Positions 36,558 to 45,193 are shown, counted from the stretch's first letter. The stretch: 64,000 nt of DNA from Rhizobium oryziradicis (GCF_001939045.1 NZ_MKIM01000024.1:206933-270932); one strand, 5' to 3'. Numbers and translations: made by a program. Notes: generated from the letters alone by a model not told the origin.

Positions 36558-36931
36558 TGGCGGATGCGCCGCCCAAAGCCATTTTCCGGCTGGATCTGGC
36601 CAATGGCACCCGCCTTGGCCCCGGCAAGGTGCAGCTTTTAAGGCTGATCAGCGAGCATGGTTCAATCCGCGCCGCAGGGGCCACCATTGGCATGTCCTAT
36701 CGCCGGGCCTGGCTTTTGGGCGACGAAGTCAACCGCATGTTCAAGCAGCCGTCCATTGCCACCCGCCACGGCGGCAAAAGCGGTGGCGGGGCCTATCTGA
36801 CACCGTTTGGTGAGGCGTTGCTGGCCCGCGCTGAAGCCATGGACGCAAAGGCGAGACAGGTGCTTGAAGATGATCTGGTCTGGCTGGAAGCTATGGCGGC
36901 AAACAGGATCACAACGGATGCGCCTGAGTGA
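36557..36931 (+). CDS. ModE-type winged-helix regulator without a molybdate-binding domain
   Basis: A 124-aa protein corresponding to the N-terminal DNA-binding half of ModE: LGPGKVQLLRLISEHGSIRAAGATIGMSYRRAWLLGDEVNRMF (about residues 20-62), with the rest of the wing (TRHGGKSGGGAYLTPFGEALL). It lacks the C-terminal MOP domains that bind molybdate in E. coli ModE. It starts on the last base of the FAD-oxidase stop codon and its 3' end overlaps convergent modC by 23 bases. A palindrome fitting a ModE site lies upstream of modA, making modABC its likely target. Confidence 0.85.
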   Translation: MADAPPKAIFRLDLANGTRLGPGKVQLLRLISEHGSIRAAGATIGMSYRRAWLLGDEVNRMFKQPSIATRHGGKSGGGAYLTPFGEALLARAEAMDAKARQVLEDDLVWLEAMAANRITTDAPE

Positions 36932-38003
36932 GGCGATAAACCCCGCCCGCCTCCACCGACACCGCCTTGAACAGCACTGACACCGGCTTACCCGGTTCAA
37001 GATTGAGCGTGTAGCGGGAGCGCTGGGTAATTTCGGCCTCGACGAATTGGCCCGAGCAATCGACCTTGACCAGCACTGTCTTGCCGATATCGGCAACCCA
37101 TTTTACCACGCCGCCCAGCCGGTTGAGGGTGGAGACACCATCAAGCGCACCCGTTGCCAGCACAATATCGCTGACCGGAATAAACAAGCGAATATCGGTG
37201 CCAACAGGTAAATCAGCATATTTCAGATAGAGCGTGCCTGCGGCACAGGTGGCAATGGTTAGCCCTTCTTCTGCCTCATGGCCGATAATGCGGGCTGCAA
37301 GGAATGTGCCGGAGCGGCTTTCTTCCATGCGCGGCAAAGACAGAAGGCCGCCATCATCGCCCTCAATCGCAATAGCCTTTCCGGCCTCCATCATCACCAC
37401 GCGGGTGGCAAGGCGGGTCACTTCCTCCACGGCGTGGCTAACGTAAAGAATCGGCACCCCTGCCTCATCACGGATACGCTCGATATAGGGCAGGATCTGC
37501 GCTTTCAGCCCGTTGTCCAGCGCCGACAGCGGCTCATCCATCAACAGCAGTTTCGGGCTGGTCATCAAGGCGCGACCAATCGCCACCCGCTGCTTTTCAC
37601 CGCCCGACAAACGGTTGGGCGCGCGCGCCAAAAGGCCCTCAAGGCCCAAAAGCTCCGCGACAGAGGCGAGATTTTCACGCCGCTCGCGCCTGGGGGTAAA
37701 ATACTGGCCGTAGAGCAGATTGGCCTTCACGCTCAGATGCGGAAACAGCCGTGGCTCTTGAAACACATAGCCAATGCGACGCTTGTGGGTTGGTAAAAAC
37801 TGGCCGGTGCTGGCATCACTCCACAGCGTGCCATCAAAACAAATGCGCCCCTTATCGGGCTGGATCAGGCCCGCAACGGCGTTGATCAACGTGGTTTTGC
37901 CCGAACCCGATGGCCCGAACAAGGCCGTCAGCCCCTGCCCTAAAGCGAGATCAGCAATGAGGTTAAAGCCGCCCTGATGGTGGTCAATATCGATTTCCAG
38001 CAT
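36909..38003 (-). CDS. modC: Molybdate ABC transporter ATP-binding protein
   Basis: A 364-aa ABC ATPase with Walker A GPSGSGKTT, signature LSGGEKQRVAIGRAL, Walker B LLLMDEPLSALD and switch His in YVSHAVEEV, followed by a C-terminal TOBE/MOP domain (about 290-360) that is typical of ModC. It energises molybdate import through ModB. The ATG at 38003 overlaps the modB stop (TGATG), so the two are translationally coupled. Its 3' end overlaps the convergent modE-like gene. Confidence 0.95.
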   Translation of the reverse strand: MLEIDIDHHQGGFNLIADLALGQGLTALFGPSGSGKTTLINAVAGLIQPDKGRICFDGTLWSDASTGQFLPTHKRRIGYVFQEPRLFPHLSVKANLLYGQYFTPRRERRENLASVAELLGLEGLLARAPNRLSGGEKQRVAIGRALMTSPKLLLMDEPLSALDNGLKAQILPYIERIRDEAGVPILYVSHAVEEVTRLATRVVMMEAGKAIAIEGDDGGLLSLPRMEESRSGTFLAARIIGHEAEEGLTIATCAAGTLYLKYADLPVGTDIRLFIPVSDIVLATGALDGVSTLNRLGGVVKWVADIGKTVLVKVDCSGQFVEAEITQRSRYTLNLEPGKPVSVLFKAVSVEAGGVYRLTQAHPL

Positions 38004-38695
38004 CACGCCGCCAATCTGGATGTCAGCCGCCGCGACAGCACTTCCGACGCAATCAGCGCTGCCATGGACAGCGCCACCGACACCAGGGTCAAGCGCAGGG
38101 CCGCCGCATCGCCCCCCGGCACTTGCGTGTAAGTGTAGATTGCCGCCGACAGGGTTTGAGTTTCGCCGGGAATGTTGGAGACAAAGGTGATGGTTGCGCC
38201 AAATTCACCCATGGCCTTGGCAAAAGCCAGCACGGTACCGGCGGCAATGCCGGGCAAAATCAGCGGCAGGGTGACGGTGAAAAACACCATGACAGAGGAG
38301 GCCCCCAAGGTGCTGGCAGCGGTTTCCAGCTTGGTATCGACGCCCTCAATGGCCATGCGGATTGAGCGCACCATCAGCGGAAAGCCCATGATACCTGCCG
38401 CAAGGGCTGCCCCGGTCCAGCGAAAGGAAAACACCAGCCCGAACCATTGATCGAGAACGCCACCCAGCACGCCCCTTCGGCCAAAGGTCAGCAGCAGCGC
38501 ATAGCCCGTAACCACCGGCGGCAAGATCAAGGGCAGATGCACCACGCCATCCAGCACGGTGCGCCCCCAAAACCGTTTGCGCGCCAAAAGCCAGGCCACC
38601 ACCACGCCAAACGGCAGTGACACAGCAACAGCCGTGCTGGCCACCTTGAGACTTAAGAGAATGGCAGTGATGTCGTCGGCTGAAAGATCCATCAT
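38003..38695 (-). CDS. modB: Molybdate ABC transporter permease
   Basis: A 230-aa inner-membrane permease with about five hydrophobic helices and the EAA-type cytoplasmic loop GEFGATITFVSNIPGETQTL that docks on the ATPase. A nearby ATG at 38692 is an equally possible start. The gene lies between modA and modC in the modABC operon and forms the channel through which molybdate passes. Confidence 0.94.
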   Translation of the reverse strand: MMDLSADDITAILLSLKVASTAVAVSLPFGVVVAWLLARKRFWGRTVLDGVVHLPLILPPVVTGYALLLTFGRRGVLGGVLDQWFGLVFSFRWTGAALAAGIMGFPLMVRSIRMAIEGVDTKLETAASTLGASSVMVFFTVTLPLILPGIAAGTVLAFAKAMGEFGATITFVSNIPGETQTLSAAIYTYTQVPGGDAAALRLTLVSVALSMAALIASEVLSRRLTSRLAA

Positions 38696-38701
38696 GCCTG
38701 C

Positions 38702-39529
38702 TTATTGCGTTTTACCCAGCACGGTAAAGCCTGCCTGATTAAAAATCTGCGCCGCTTTTTTCGATTGCAAATAGTCAAGGAAGGCCTTGGCATCGGGGTT
38801 TTTCGAGGTCTTGACCACTGCTGCCGGATAGATAATCGCGGGGTGGCTGCTTTCGGGAAAACGATCGACAATTTTCACGCCCGGATCAACCTTGGCATCG
38901 GTTTCATAGACAATGCCAAACGGCGCTTCCTGACGCGACACCAACAGCAAGGCGGCGCGGACATTGTCGGCCTGCGCGATCTTGTCCTTCACGCTGTCCC
39001 ACACGCCAAGGCTGGTCAAGGCCGCCTTGCCGTAAATGCCTGCCGGCACGGATGCAACATTGCCCATGGCAAGCCTGCCCGTGCCTAAAAGACCCGCCAG
39101 ATCAAAATCCGGCTTGATTTGAGTTGTGGCTGCGGCATTTGCGGCTTCCACCAGCACAATACGGTTACCCAAAAGATTGACGCGGCTGTCATCAACCAAT
39201 TGCCCACCCTTTTGCAAATGGTCCATCCAGTTCAAATCCGCCGAGATAAACACATCAGCGGGTGCGCCCTCATCAATCTGCTTGGCAAGCGCAGAGCTGG
39301 CGGCAAAAGATAGTTTCACTGGCTTGCCAGTGTCTTTTGTCCAGTCATCGGCAATCTGCCCCAATGTTTCCTTCAAGCTGGCCGCTGCAAAAACCGTGAG
39401 GCTATCGGCGGCAAAAGCCGACTTTGCCAAGACTGGGGCCAAGACTGGGACAAAAACCGGTGCAAGCACCATAAAAGCTGCAACGACAATGGCGTTGCAC
39501 CGCCTGAACATACCAAACCCAACCACCAT
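38702..39529 (-). CDS. modA: Molybdate ABC transporter periplasmic binding protein
   Basis: A 275-aa ModA-type protein. A long signal peptide spans about residues 1-41 and ends SAFAA, then the mature protein begins DSLTVFAAASLKETLGQIADDW. The anion-binding region is visible as SFAASSALAKQIDEGAPADVFISAD. It captures molybdate in the periplasm for ModBC. AGGACAG precedes the ATG, and a perfect inverted repeat matching a ModE operator lies 13-48 bases further upstream, so molybdate-dependent repression is expected. Confidence 0.95.
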   Translation of the reverse strand: MVVGFGMFRRCNAIVVAAFMVLAPVFVPVLAPVLAKSAFAADSLTVFAAASLKETLGQIADDWTKDTGKPVKLSFAASSALAKQIDEGAPADVFISADLNWMDHLQKGGQLVDDSRVNLLGNRIVLVEAANAAATTQIKPDFDLAGLLGTGRLAMGNVASVPAGIYGKAALTSLGVWDSVKDKIAQADNVRAALLLVSRQEAPFGIVYETDAKVDPGVKIVDRFPESSHPAIIYPAAVVKTSKNPDAKAFLDYLQSKKAAQIFNQAGFTVLGKTQ

Positions 39530-39541
39530 ATTCTGTCCTCA

Positions 39542-39577
39542 ATCCATCGATATATTCCTTGAGATATATCGATGGAT
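39542..39577. promoter_or_regulatory. Predicted ModE operator upstream of modA
   Basis: ATCCATCGATATAT (39542-39555) and ATATATCGATGGAT (39564-39577) are perfect 14-bp arms around an 8-base spacer. The inner ATCGATATAT...ATATATCGAT closely resembles the E. coli ModE site pattern TCGCTATATA...TATATAGCGA. It lies 13 bases before the modA start codon. Confidence 0.8.
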
Positions 39578-39578
39578 C

Positions 39579-39614
39579 AAAAACAAGGCAAGCAGCGATT
39601 ACGCGCTTGCCTTG
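39579..39614 (-). terminator. Intrinsic terminator of the DUF1217 gene
   Basis: CAAGGCAAGC (39584-39593) pairs with GCTTGCCTTG (39605-39614); on the minus strand the hairpin is followed by TTTTT. It begins nine bases after the stop codon of the DUF1217 gene and is adjacent to the ModE operator, insulating modA. Confidence 0.85.
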
Positions 39615-39623
39615 GCCTTTTGT

Positions 39624-41813
39624 TTAGCGGCTATTCAGAGCCTCCAGCAGCGACGAACTGATACCGGTGGAGGCGGAAGAGCCGCCCAGAATCGCCAGCG
39701 CCGCATTGGCGGAAGAGCCGCCCGTGCCATTATCGAGGTCATACATGGCCGTGAAGCGCGAAATGAACTTCTTCACCTTGTCCGGATCATTGAGATCCTT
39801 CAGATTCAGCTTGCTTTCGACAATCTTGGCCTGCTGCTCAATCGCCATATTGCTCATTTCTTTCGGCATACTGAAGGCCGTGCGAAACACTTCCAGAAGT
39901 GCGCTATCGCCCAAAATGTCATAGGCCGAGGTAATGGTCGGCGTCATCCGCTGCCAATACAGTGCCAGGCGCACACCGGGATTGTCGTCACCCTGTTCGG
40001 TTTCCATGGTTTGATGCAGGAAGAGATTGTTGGTGTTGACAATCTCACCCCGGTTTTGAATGCCTTGTGCATTCGCCTTGTTGATCTTGCCATCGGTTCC
40101 GAAATTGAAAGACGCTACAAATTCAGCATAGCGCTCATCCGTCTGCGTGTTGGCAAAACTCTTGGGATCCGTCAAATCCGATGAGAATAGCTTCTTGAGC
40201 ATGTCGCTATCGACCTTTGTCGGGTCCAGCCCCTTTGCCGTCAGGGTGAAATCAACCAGCTTCCTGTCTTTCAGAAAATCATCCAGCGAGGAAATCTTGA
40301 CGATATTATCCTGATAATATTTCGCATCGGCTGTCGCCTTGGTCTTGGCATCCGTCTGCTCTGTGCCGCTTAGAAAACGGGTTTTCTGAACGATATAATC
40401 CTTGGCAATCGCGGTAATCGTCCGCTCGGATTGGGCCAGAAGCGGCACGTCGGGCGTGCCATCCGGCTTGAAGTTGAACGCAGTGGCCAGGCTGATCAGC
40501 CGCTTGTCGCGCGTCTGATTGGCGTAGCTGTTCTTGTCGTTCATATCGCTGGTCAGAACTTTTTTCAAAGTCGCCTTGCTGAACTCGTCAGATTCGATGC
40601 CGTAGGCCTTGGTCAACATGCCATAAACCTTCTGATTGGCCAGAAGATCATCCACATTGGCAATCGACTTCATTTGTGTCGAATAATAGGTCGTCAATGC
40701 CGTCAGACTGTCCTGATCGGCATCGTCATAACGGGTCATATATTGCGCTGTGGTCTGGTTCAGCTGGGCGGAATTCTGGGCATTGCCCGCCGTTGCATTG
40801 CCGCTCGTGTCAAAATTGAACATGGCGGCAATTTTTGAATAATTGCCACCCGTGCCGTCGCCTTGCGTGTTGGCGTAGCTGTTTGGATCCGAAAGGTCGC
40901 TGGTGACGATGTTTTCAAAGGTCGATTTCAACATATTCGTGTTGAGACCCAAAGCCGTCTTCACATAGGAAAACAAACGCGAATCAGCCGTGATTTCAGA
41001 GGCCTGCGTAATGGTGGCTATTTTGCTTTTATAATAGGCGGTTTCGCGCTCGGCCTTGAAGGCGGTCTCGGTGCTTGGCACCACATCCAGATATTGATCT
41101 TCCATCGCCGTCTTCTGGTCAACTGTCTGGGCGGTGGCATTTTTCAACGTTCCGTCGGTGTTGAAGCCAAAGGCCTTGGCCATCGACAGATAGTCCGACT
41201 TGTTGGTGGTCAGCGTGTTCACATAGCTCGCGGGATCGTTGACATCACTGGTCAGAACCTTTTTCAAATGGTCCGCCGAGTAATATTTGGTGTCCAGGCC
41301 ATAGGACTTCAAAACAAATGTGGTCAAACGACTGTTTCGCAACAGGTCATCCACATTGGTGACCTGATCGATCATCGAGTCGTAATAGTTCACCTCTGTC
41401 TTGGCATCATCACCTTCTGTCACCAATGATTGCTTGTAGAGGCCAATAACGTCCTCTTCCTGCTTGCCGGTCTGCATATCGGCGGTTTCTGCCGAGAAAT
41501 TGAACGAGGCTGCGAAGTTGCGATAGCGGTCATCGGCCAGCTTGTTGGCATAGCTGTTCTCGTCAGACAGATCGCTCTCAAGCACTTTTTTCATGAAGGC
41601 TTTGGCGTAAATCATGTCTTCTAGGCCATGGGCCTTCATCGTATATTGATAAAGACGGTCATTGGCCATGAAATCGTCAACGGTCTTTATTTTCCCAATA
41701 TTATCATTGTAATATTGGGTATCGCGGCTCACCTGACTTTCCTGAGCAACGCGCTTCAGGCTCGACTTCATATCGCGATTGATAATATCATAACTGATAT
41801 AAGTGGAGACCAT
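39624..41813 (-). CDS. DUF1217 repeat protein, six tandem domains
   Basis: A 729-aa protein made of about six diverged copies of a roughly 110-120-residue unit. Each copy has a helix containing YY..NI..I..VDDFL, a conserved ...RL..Y..KA.GL segment, then K.L.SDL.DP.SYAN and a final AFNF. DUF1217 proteins of rhizobia are usually found in flagellar gene clusters, and some are thought to act in flagellar assembly, but this copy stands apart from any flagellar gene here. No signal peptide is evident. It is preceded by GAAAGA and ends in its own terminator. Confidence 0.82.
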   Translation of the reverse strand: MVSTYISYDIINRDMKSSLKRVAQESQVSRDTQYYNDNIGKIKTVDDFMANDRLYQYTMKAHGLEDMIYAKAFMKKVLESDLSDENSYANKLADDRYRNFAASFNFSAETADMQTGKQEEDVIGLYKQSLVTEGDDAKTEVNYYDSMIDQVTNVDDLLRNSRLTTFVLKSYGLDTKYYSADHLKKVLTSDVNDPASYVNTLTTNKSDYLSMAKAFGFNTDGTLKNATAQTVDQKTAMEDQYLDVVPSTETAFKAERETAYYKSKIATITQASEITADSRLFSYVKTALGLNTNMLKSTFENIVTSDLSDPNSYANTQGDGTGGNYSKIAAMFNFDTSGNATAGNAQNSAQLNQTTAQYMTRYDDADQDSLTALTTYYSTQMKSIANVDDLLANQKVYGMLTKAYGIESDEFSKATLKKVLTSDMNDKNSYANQTRDKRLISLATAFNFKPDGTPDVPLLAQSERTITAIAKDYIVQKTRFLSGTEQTDAKTKATADAKYYQDNIVKISSLDDFLKDRKLVDFTLTAKGLDPTKVDSDMLKKLFSSDLTDPKSFANTQTDERYAEFVASFNFGTDGKINKANAQGIQNRGEIVNTNNLFLHQTMETEQGDDNPGVRLALYWQRMTPTITSAYDILGDSALLEVFRTAFSMPKEMSNMAIEQQAKIVESKLNLKDLNDPDKVKKFISRFTAMYDLDNGTGGSSANAALAILGGSSASTGISSSLLEALNSR

Positions 41814-42259
41814 GACCGTCTTTCCTCGATTTCCCGACCGTGTGGCGCATCAACCCTGATGCACAAGCACACCACCATTCTCAAAATCTTTGGTGCCTTT
41901 CCCATACCTGCACAGGCAATGGAAACGTGACACTCTTTGGGCAACCCATCATGGTTCATGGGCCTTGCCCCTGGCTTTCGCGAGGAGAAAAGCAACGGCT
42001 GCCAATCATCGGCAGCAACTATGACTATAGACTCTCATTTAGAAGGATTCTGTTAACACGTGCCTGAAAATTCGATGAATGCCGTTCACCTTTGAGAAAC
42101 CCTCACTGATTGCATTTCGATAACCATCTGAAGCAGCAAAGTTTTCTTAACCGCAATTTTTAAGTGGTCAGGAAGGGGCTGCCGCTATCTTGAGCCTCAG
42201 AGGACGCAAAGTCCCGATAAGAAGAGTCCACAGCGGCTCTCAGGTAAAACAAGGGTAGT
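41814..42259. other. 446-base spacer with a structured leader upstream of the DUF6101 gene
   Basis: It holds the divergent promoters of the DUF1217 and DUF6101 genes. The stretch 42160-42259 looks like a structured 5' leader: GCCGCT (42181-42186) is complementary to AGCGGC (42232-42237), and GGAC (42202-42205) is complementary to GTCC (42211-42214) around GCAAA. I could not match it to a riboswitch class. Confidence 0.45.
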
Positions 42260-42829
42260 ATGATGACAAACACGGTTATGAAGCCCGTATGGGCCGGAGC
42301 AACGTTTCGGTTAGAGCCGTCTCGCTTGCCGCAACATGTTTCTTATGCGTTGCGTGATGCTTCCGGCAATGTCTCGATTACACTGGATGAGCGCGGCGCG
42401 GTGTTGCGCAAGGTCCTGCCATCAAGTGGTTTGCCTTTGTCGTTTGCCCTCCCCGCCCGGGCATTCAAAGGTGTTGCAGCGCGGGCCATTGATCATGGCA
42501 ATGGCGAAGTCACGGTCACGCTGGAGCTATACCACGAAGATGCTGATCTGTGCATTCCATTGCTGGTTGCCCATGATCTGTGTGATATCGCCGCCGATTG
42601 GCGCCTTTGGGCTGAAAAATTCCGCATCCCCATGCTGATGGTCGAAGCCGATGGCGTGGCCCGCCCGCTGGAGGAGCATTTGGGCGAAATCCGCGCCAGC
42701 GTGCCAAAACAACGCCGCCGCCATTCCAATTTCGCTGAGCGCCGCCCGCGCTTTCTGGTGCGCAGAACCACAGGTTCGCTGGGCGTCGTGATGAAAATTT
42801 CGGGCAAGGAAATCATCGCCCGCCGTTAA
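42260..42829 (+). CDS. DUF6101 family protein
   Basis: A 189-aa soluble protein characteristic of Rhizobiales, with segments DERGAVLRKVLPSSGLPLSFALP, FKGVAARAIDHGNGEVTVTLELYHED and HDLCDIAADWRLWAEKFRIPMLMVEADG, and a basic C-terminal part RRPRFLVRRTTGS. Its function is unknown. AAGGG precedes the ATG at 42260; a second ATG follows directly at 42263. The preceding leader may be structured. A hairpin terminator separates it from the convergent ubiA. Confidence 0.8.
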   Translation: MMTNTVMKPVWAGATFRLEPSRLPQHVSYALRDASGNVSITLDERGAVLRKVLPSSGLPLSFALPARAFKGVAARAIDHGNGEVTVTLELYHEDADLCIPLLVAHDLCDIAADWRLWAEKFRIPMLMVEADGVARPLEEHLGEIRASVPKQRRRHSNFAERRPRFLVRRTTGSLGVVMKISGKEIIARR

Positions 42830-42859
42830 CGCGGACTGCGACATATTTCAAAATGATCA

Positions 42860-42896
42860 ACATGGCCCGCCCGACATGGTGGGCCATGTTTCATTT
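42860..42896. terminator. Hairpin between DUF6101 and ubiA stop codons
   Basis: ACATGGCCC (42860-42868) pairs with GGGCCATGT (42881-42889) around a 12-base loop, followed by TTCATTTT on the plus strand. It serves the DUF6101 gene and possibly the convergent ubiA. Confidence 0.65.
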
Positions 42897-43850
42897 TCAC
42901 GCAAAGGGAATGGCCAGCACAAGGCCTGCAAACAGCAGCAAACCAACCTTGCCGTTCAGCTTGAACAGCGCGAGGCATTGGGTTGGGTTGTCAATATCCA
43001 GCACGATAATCTGATAGGCCAGCAGCACCAGTGCTGCCAAAAGACCGAGGTAGGCCGGAAAACCAGCCCCTGCGAGCCCAAAAGCCACAGCCAGCAACAC
43101 GCCCATGACGCTATAAAAGCCGCCGAGCCAGATTTTGGTGTCGTCAGCAAACAAGCGCGCGGTCGAGCGCACACCAATCAGAGCGTCATCCTCTTTGTCC
43201 TGGTGAGCGTAAATGGTGTCATAGCCAATCGTCCAGACGATGGCGGCAATGTAAACCAGCACAGCCGCCACCGAGAGCGAGCCGGTCAAGCCAGCCCAGC
43301 CCATTAAGCCACCCCAGGAAAAGGCCAGCCCTAAGAAAAACTGCGGCCAATCGGTGAAGCGTTTGGCAAAGGGATAGATCACCACAATGACCAGCGACAC
43401 AATGCCGAGCACGACTGAGAACCAGTTAAAGCAAAACAACACCGCCGCCCCGACCAAGGCTTGCAAGACAATGAAAATCTTGGCCTGAAGCCGTGTCACC
43501 CGCCCGGACGGCAAGGGACGCGAGCGTGTGCGGGCCACCGCCATATCAATTTTGTGGTCCACCAGATCGTTATAGGTGCAGCCCGCCCCGCGCATGGCAA
43601 CAGAGCCGATAAAAAACAGCAGAAGATGGGTGATAAACACCCGAACGGGCAAGGCCCCCGCCTCAGCCAAATAATTGGCCGCCAGTGCCGATGACCAGAA
43701 ACAGGGCCACATCAGCAATTCCCAGCCAATCGGGCGGTCCCAGCGGGCCAATTGTGCATAGGGCCAGATCGCCTTTGGCAAAAGGCGATAGACCCAATTG
43801 TTGGATGGCGCGTCATAAACGCGGGCGGATTGGTCTTGGGCTGTGCTCAT
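42897..43850 (-). CDS. ubiA: 4-hydroxybenzoate polyprenyltransferase
   Basis: A 317-aa membrane prenyltransferase with about eight helices and the two aspartate-rich motifs NDLVDHKID and DTIYAHQDKEDD, which bind the magnesium-diphosphate of the polyprenyl donor. It attaches the octaprenyl chain to 4-hydroxybenzoate in ubiquinone synthesis and would use the product of the octaprenyl diphosphate synthase at 60.7 kb. The ATG at 43850 is chosen because GGGGG lies two bases before it, but that site is inside a 10-bp stem (43852-43878). The cfa gene is upstream on the same strand. Confidence 0.93.
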   Translation of the reverse strand: MSTAQDQSARVYDAPSNNWVYRLLPKAIWPYAQLARWDRPIGWELLMWPCFWSSALAANYLAEAGALPVRVFITHLLLFFIGSVAMRGAGCTYNDLVDHKIDMAVARTRSRPLPSGRVTRLQAKIFIVLQALVGAAVLFCFNWFSVVLGIVSLVIVVIYPFAKRFTDWPQFFLGLAFSWGGLMGWAGLTGSLSVAAVLVYIAAIVWTIGYDTIYAHQDKEDDALIGVRSTARLFADDTKIWLGGFYSVMGVLLAVAFGLAGAGFPAYLGLLAALVLLAYQIIVLDIDNPTQCLALFKLNGKVGLLLFAGLVLAIPFA

Positions 43851-43851
43851 A

Positions 43852-43878
43852 CCCCCGTGATAAACCAAATCACGGGGG
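43852..43878 (-). promoter_or_regulatory. Hairpin that sequesters the ubiA ribosome-binding site
   Basis: On the minus strand CCCCCGTGAT pairs perfectly with ATCACGGGGG, leaving a 7-base loop (TTGGTTT). The right arm contains the only Shine-Dalgarno-like run before the ubiA ATG, so folding would block initiation. There is no following U-tract, which argues against an ordinary terminator for cfa. Confidence 0.6.
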
Positions 43879-43898
43879 AAGAAAACTGCCATCTTGGA

Positions 43899-45155
43899 TC
43901 AGAAAATCACCTTCTCCAGCGGCGGCCGCTCTGCCTCGCGCAGCTTTAATGCCTCTTCTCTCGGCGCGATATAATCGCGATTGTTGGGCACGCTCATGCG
44001 CTTTTTGGTGATTTGCAGCTGAAAGATGAAGAAATCCTCGTGCGTGAACGCCATTTCTGATCCGGCCAGATAAAACTCCCACATGCGCACAAAATCTTCG
44101 TCATACAGGGCTGCTGCCTCTTCTTTTCTTGCCATAAACCGCTCGCGCCAATGGCGCAGCGTATGGCCATAATGCATGGGCAGAATTTCACAATCGGCCA
44201 CCAGCAGGCCGCTCTTCTCGATCGCTGGCAGCACCTCGGCAAGCGAGGGAATGTAACCACCGGGAAAGATATATTTCTCAAAGAACGGGTTGTTATAGAG
44301 CGGCGGATAAGGCTGACCGATGGAATGAAGCAGCATCACCCCATCATCATGCAGCAGATTGGCGGCTTTTTTGAAAAACCTGCGATAATTGTTGGGGCCA
44401 ACATGCTCGAACATGCCCACCGACACGATGCGATCAAAGGGCTTCGCCTTCATGGTGCGGTAGTCTTGCAGCTCAAACCGGACTTTATCGGCAAGGCCGC
44501 GCTTTTGCGCCCGCGCGCGCGACACTTTCAGTTGCTCTTCACTGAGCGTGATACCGCTAACATCCACATCGCAGGTCTCAGCCAGATACATGGCCATGCC
44601 ACCCCAGCCGGAACCGATTTCCAGCACCTTTTGTCCCGGCTCCGGCATTAATTTTGCGGCAATATGGCGCTTCTTGGCCAGTTGCGCTTCATCCAGCGAA
44701 ATGCCGGGCGGGTTGAAATAGGCGCAGGAATATTGCCAATCCTCATCCAGAAACAGATCAAACAGCTTTGCGCTGAGATCATAATGATGGGCGACATTGC
44801 GCTTGTTGTGATTGACCGGCAAAAACCCTTTCAGCTTGGCCTCGGCAATGCGCAACAGGCCCCGCCACAGCATGGGAAGGGTGAGATCAGCAACCAGCGT
44901 GTTGGAGCGGATCAGCGCCAGAAGATCGTAGATATTGCCGGCATCAAACACCAACCGGCCTTGCATATAAACCTCGCCCAGCTTCAACTGGGCATCGCGG
45001 TAGATTTCAATTTCGGCCTCGGCATCCAGAAACCGCATGGAGAGAGGAAGGCCGGAGCCATCACCAAAGGTTTCACTTTGGCCATCGGCGCCGGTGATCG
45101 TTAAAGACCCTTTTCGAATGATTTTACGCAACATGCCACGAAGAGATGATACCAT
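43899..45155 (-). CDS. cfa: Cyclopropane-fatty-acyl-phospholipid synthase family methyltransferase
   Basis: A 418-aa SAM-dependent enzyme with the N-terminal Cfa domain and the methyltransferase core: VLEIGSGWGGMAMYLAE (SAM site), SVGMFEHVGPNNYRRFF, and C-terminal LHYGHTLRHWRERF. It methylenates cis double bonds of membrane phospholipid acyl chains. GGGGG upstream of the ATG at 45155 supports the start; a GTG six bases earlier is also possible. ubiA follows 48 bases downstream on the same strand. Confidence 0.9.
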   Translation of the reverse strand: MVSSLRGMLRKIIRKGSLTITGADGQSETFGDGSGLPLSMRFLDAEAEIEIYRDAQLKLGEVYMQGRLVFDAGNIYDLLALIRSNTLVADLTLPMLWRGLLRIAEAKLKGFLPVNHNKRNVAHHYDLSAKLFDLFLDEDWQYSCAYFNPPGISLDEAQLAKKRHIAAKLMPEPGQKVLEIGSGWGGMAMYLAETCDVDVSGITLSEEQLKVSRARAQKRGLADKVRFELQDYRTMKAKPFDRIVSVGMFEHVGPNNYRRFFKKAANLLHDDGVMLLHSIGQPYPPLYNNPFFEKYIFPGGYIPSLAEVLPAIEKSGLLVADCEILPMHYGHTLRHWRERFMARKEEAAALYDEDFVRMWEFYLAGSEMAFTHEDFFIFQLQITKKRMSVPNNRDYIAPREEALKLREAERPPLEKVIF

Positions 45156-45193
45156 AAGCACCCCCAGAAAATGACGATTTGCACTTTGCTAGA

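Noticed and set aside
42180..42240. Cyclic di-GMP (GEMM) riboswitch suggested by GGACGCAAAG
   Set aside because: The required upstream GGGCAAACC-GAAA element is absent and the tetraloop geometry does not fit, so the match is only to a short common string.
42232..42259. Glycine riboswitch suggested by CTCTCAGGTAAAAC
   Set aside because: The conserved CCGAAGGNGCAA bulge and GGACAGA box of glycine aptamers are missing, and the downstream gene is not linked to glycine metabolism.
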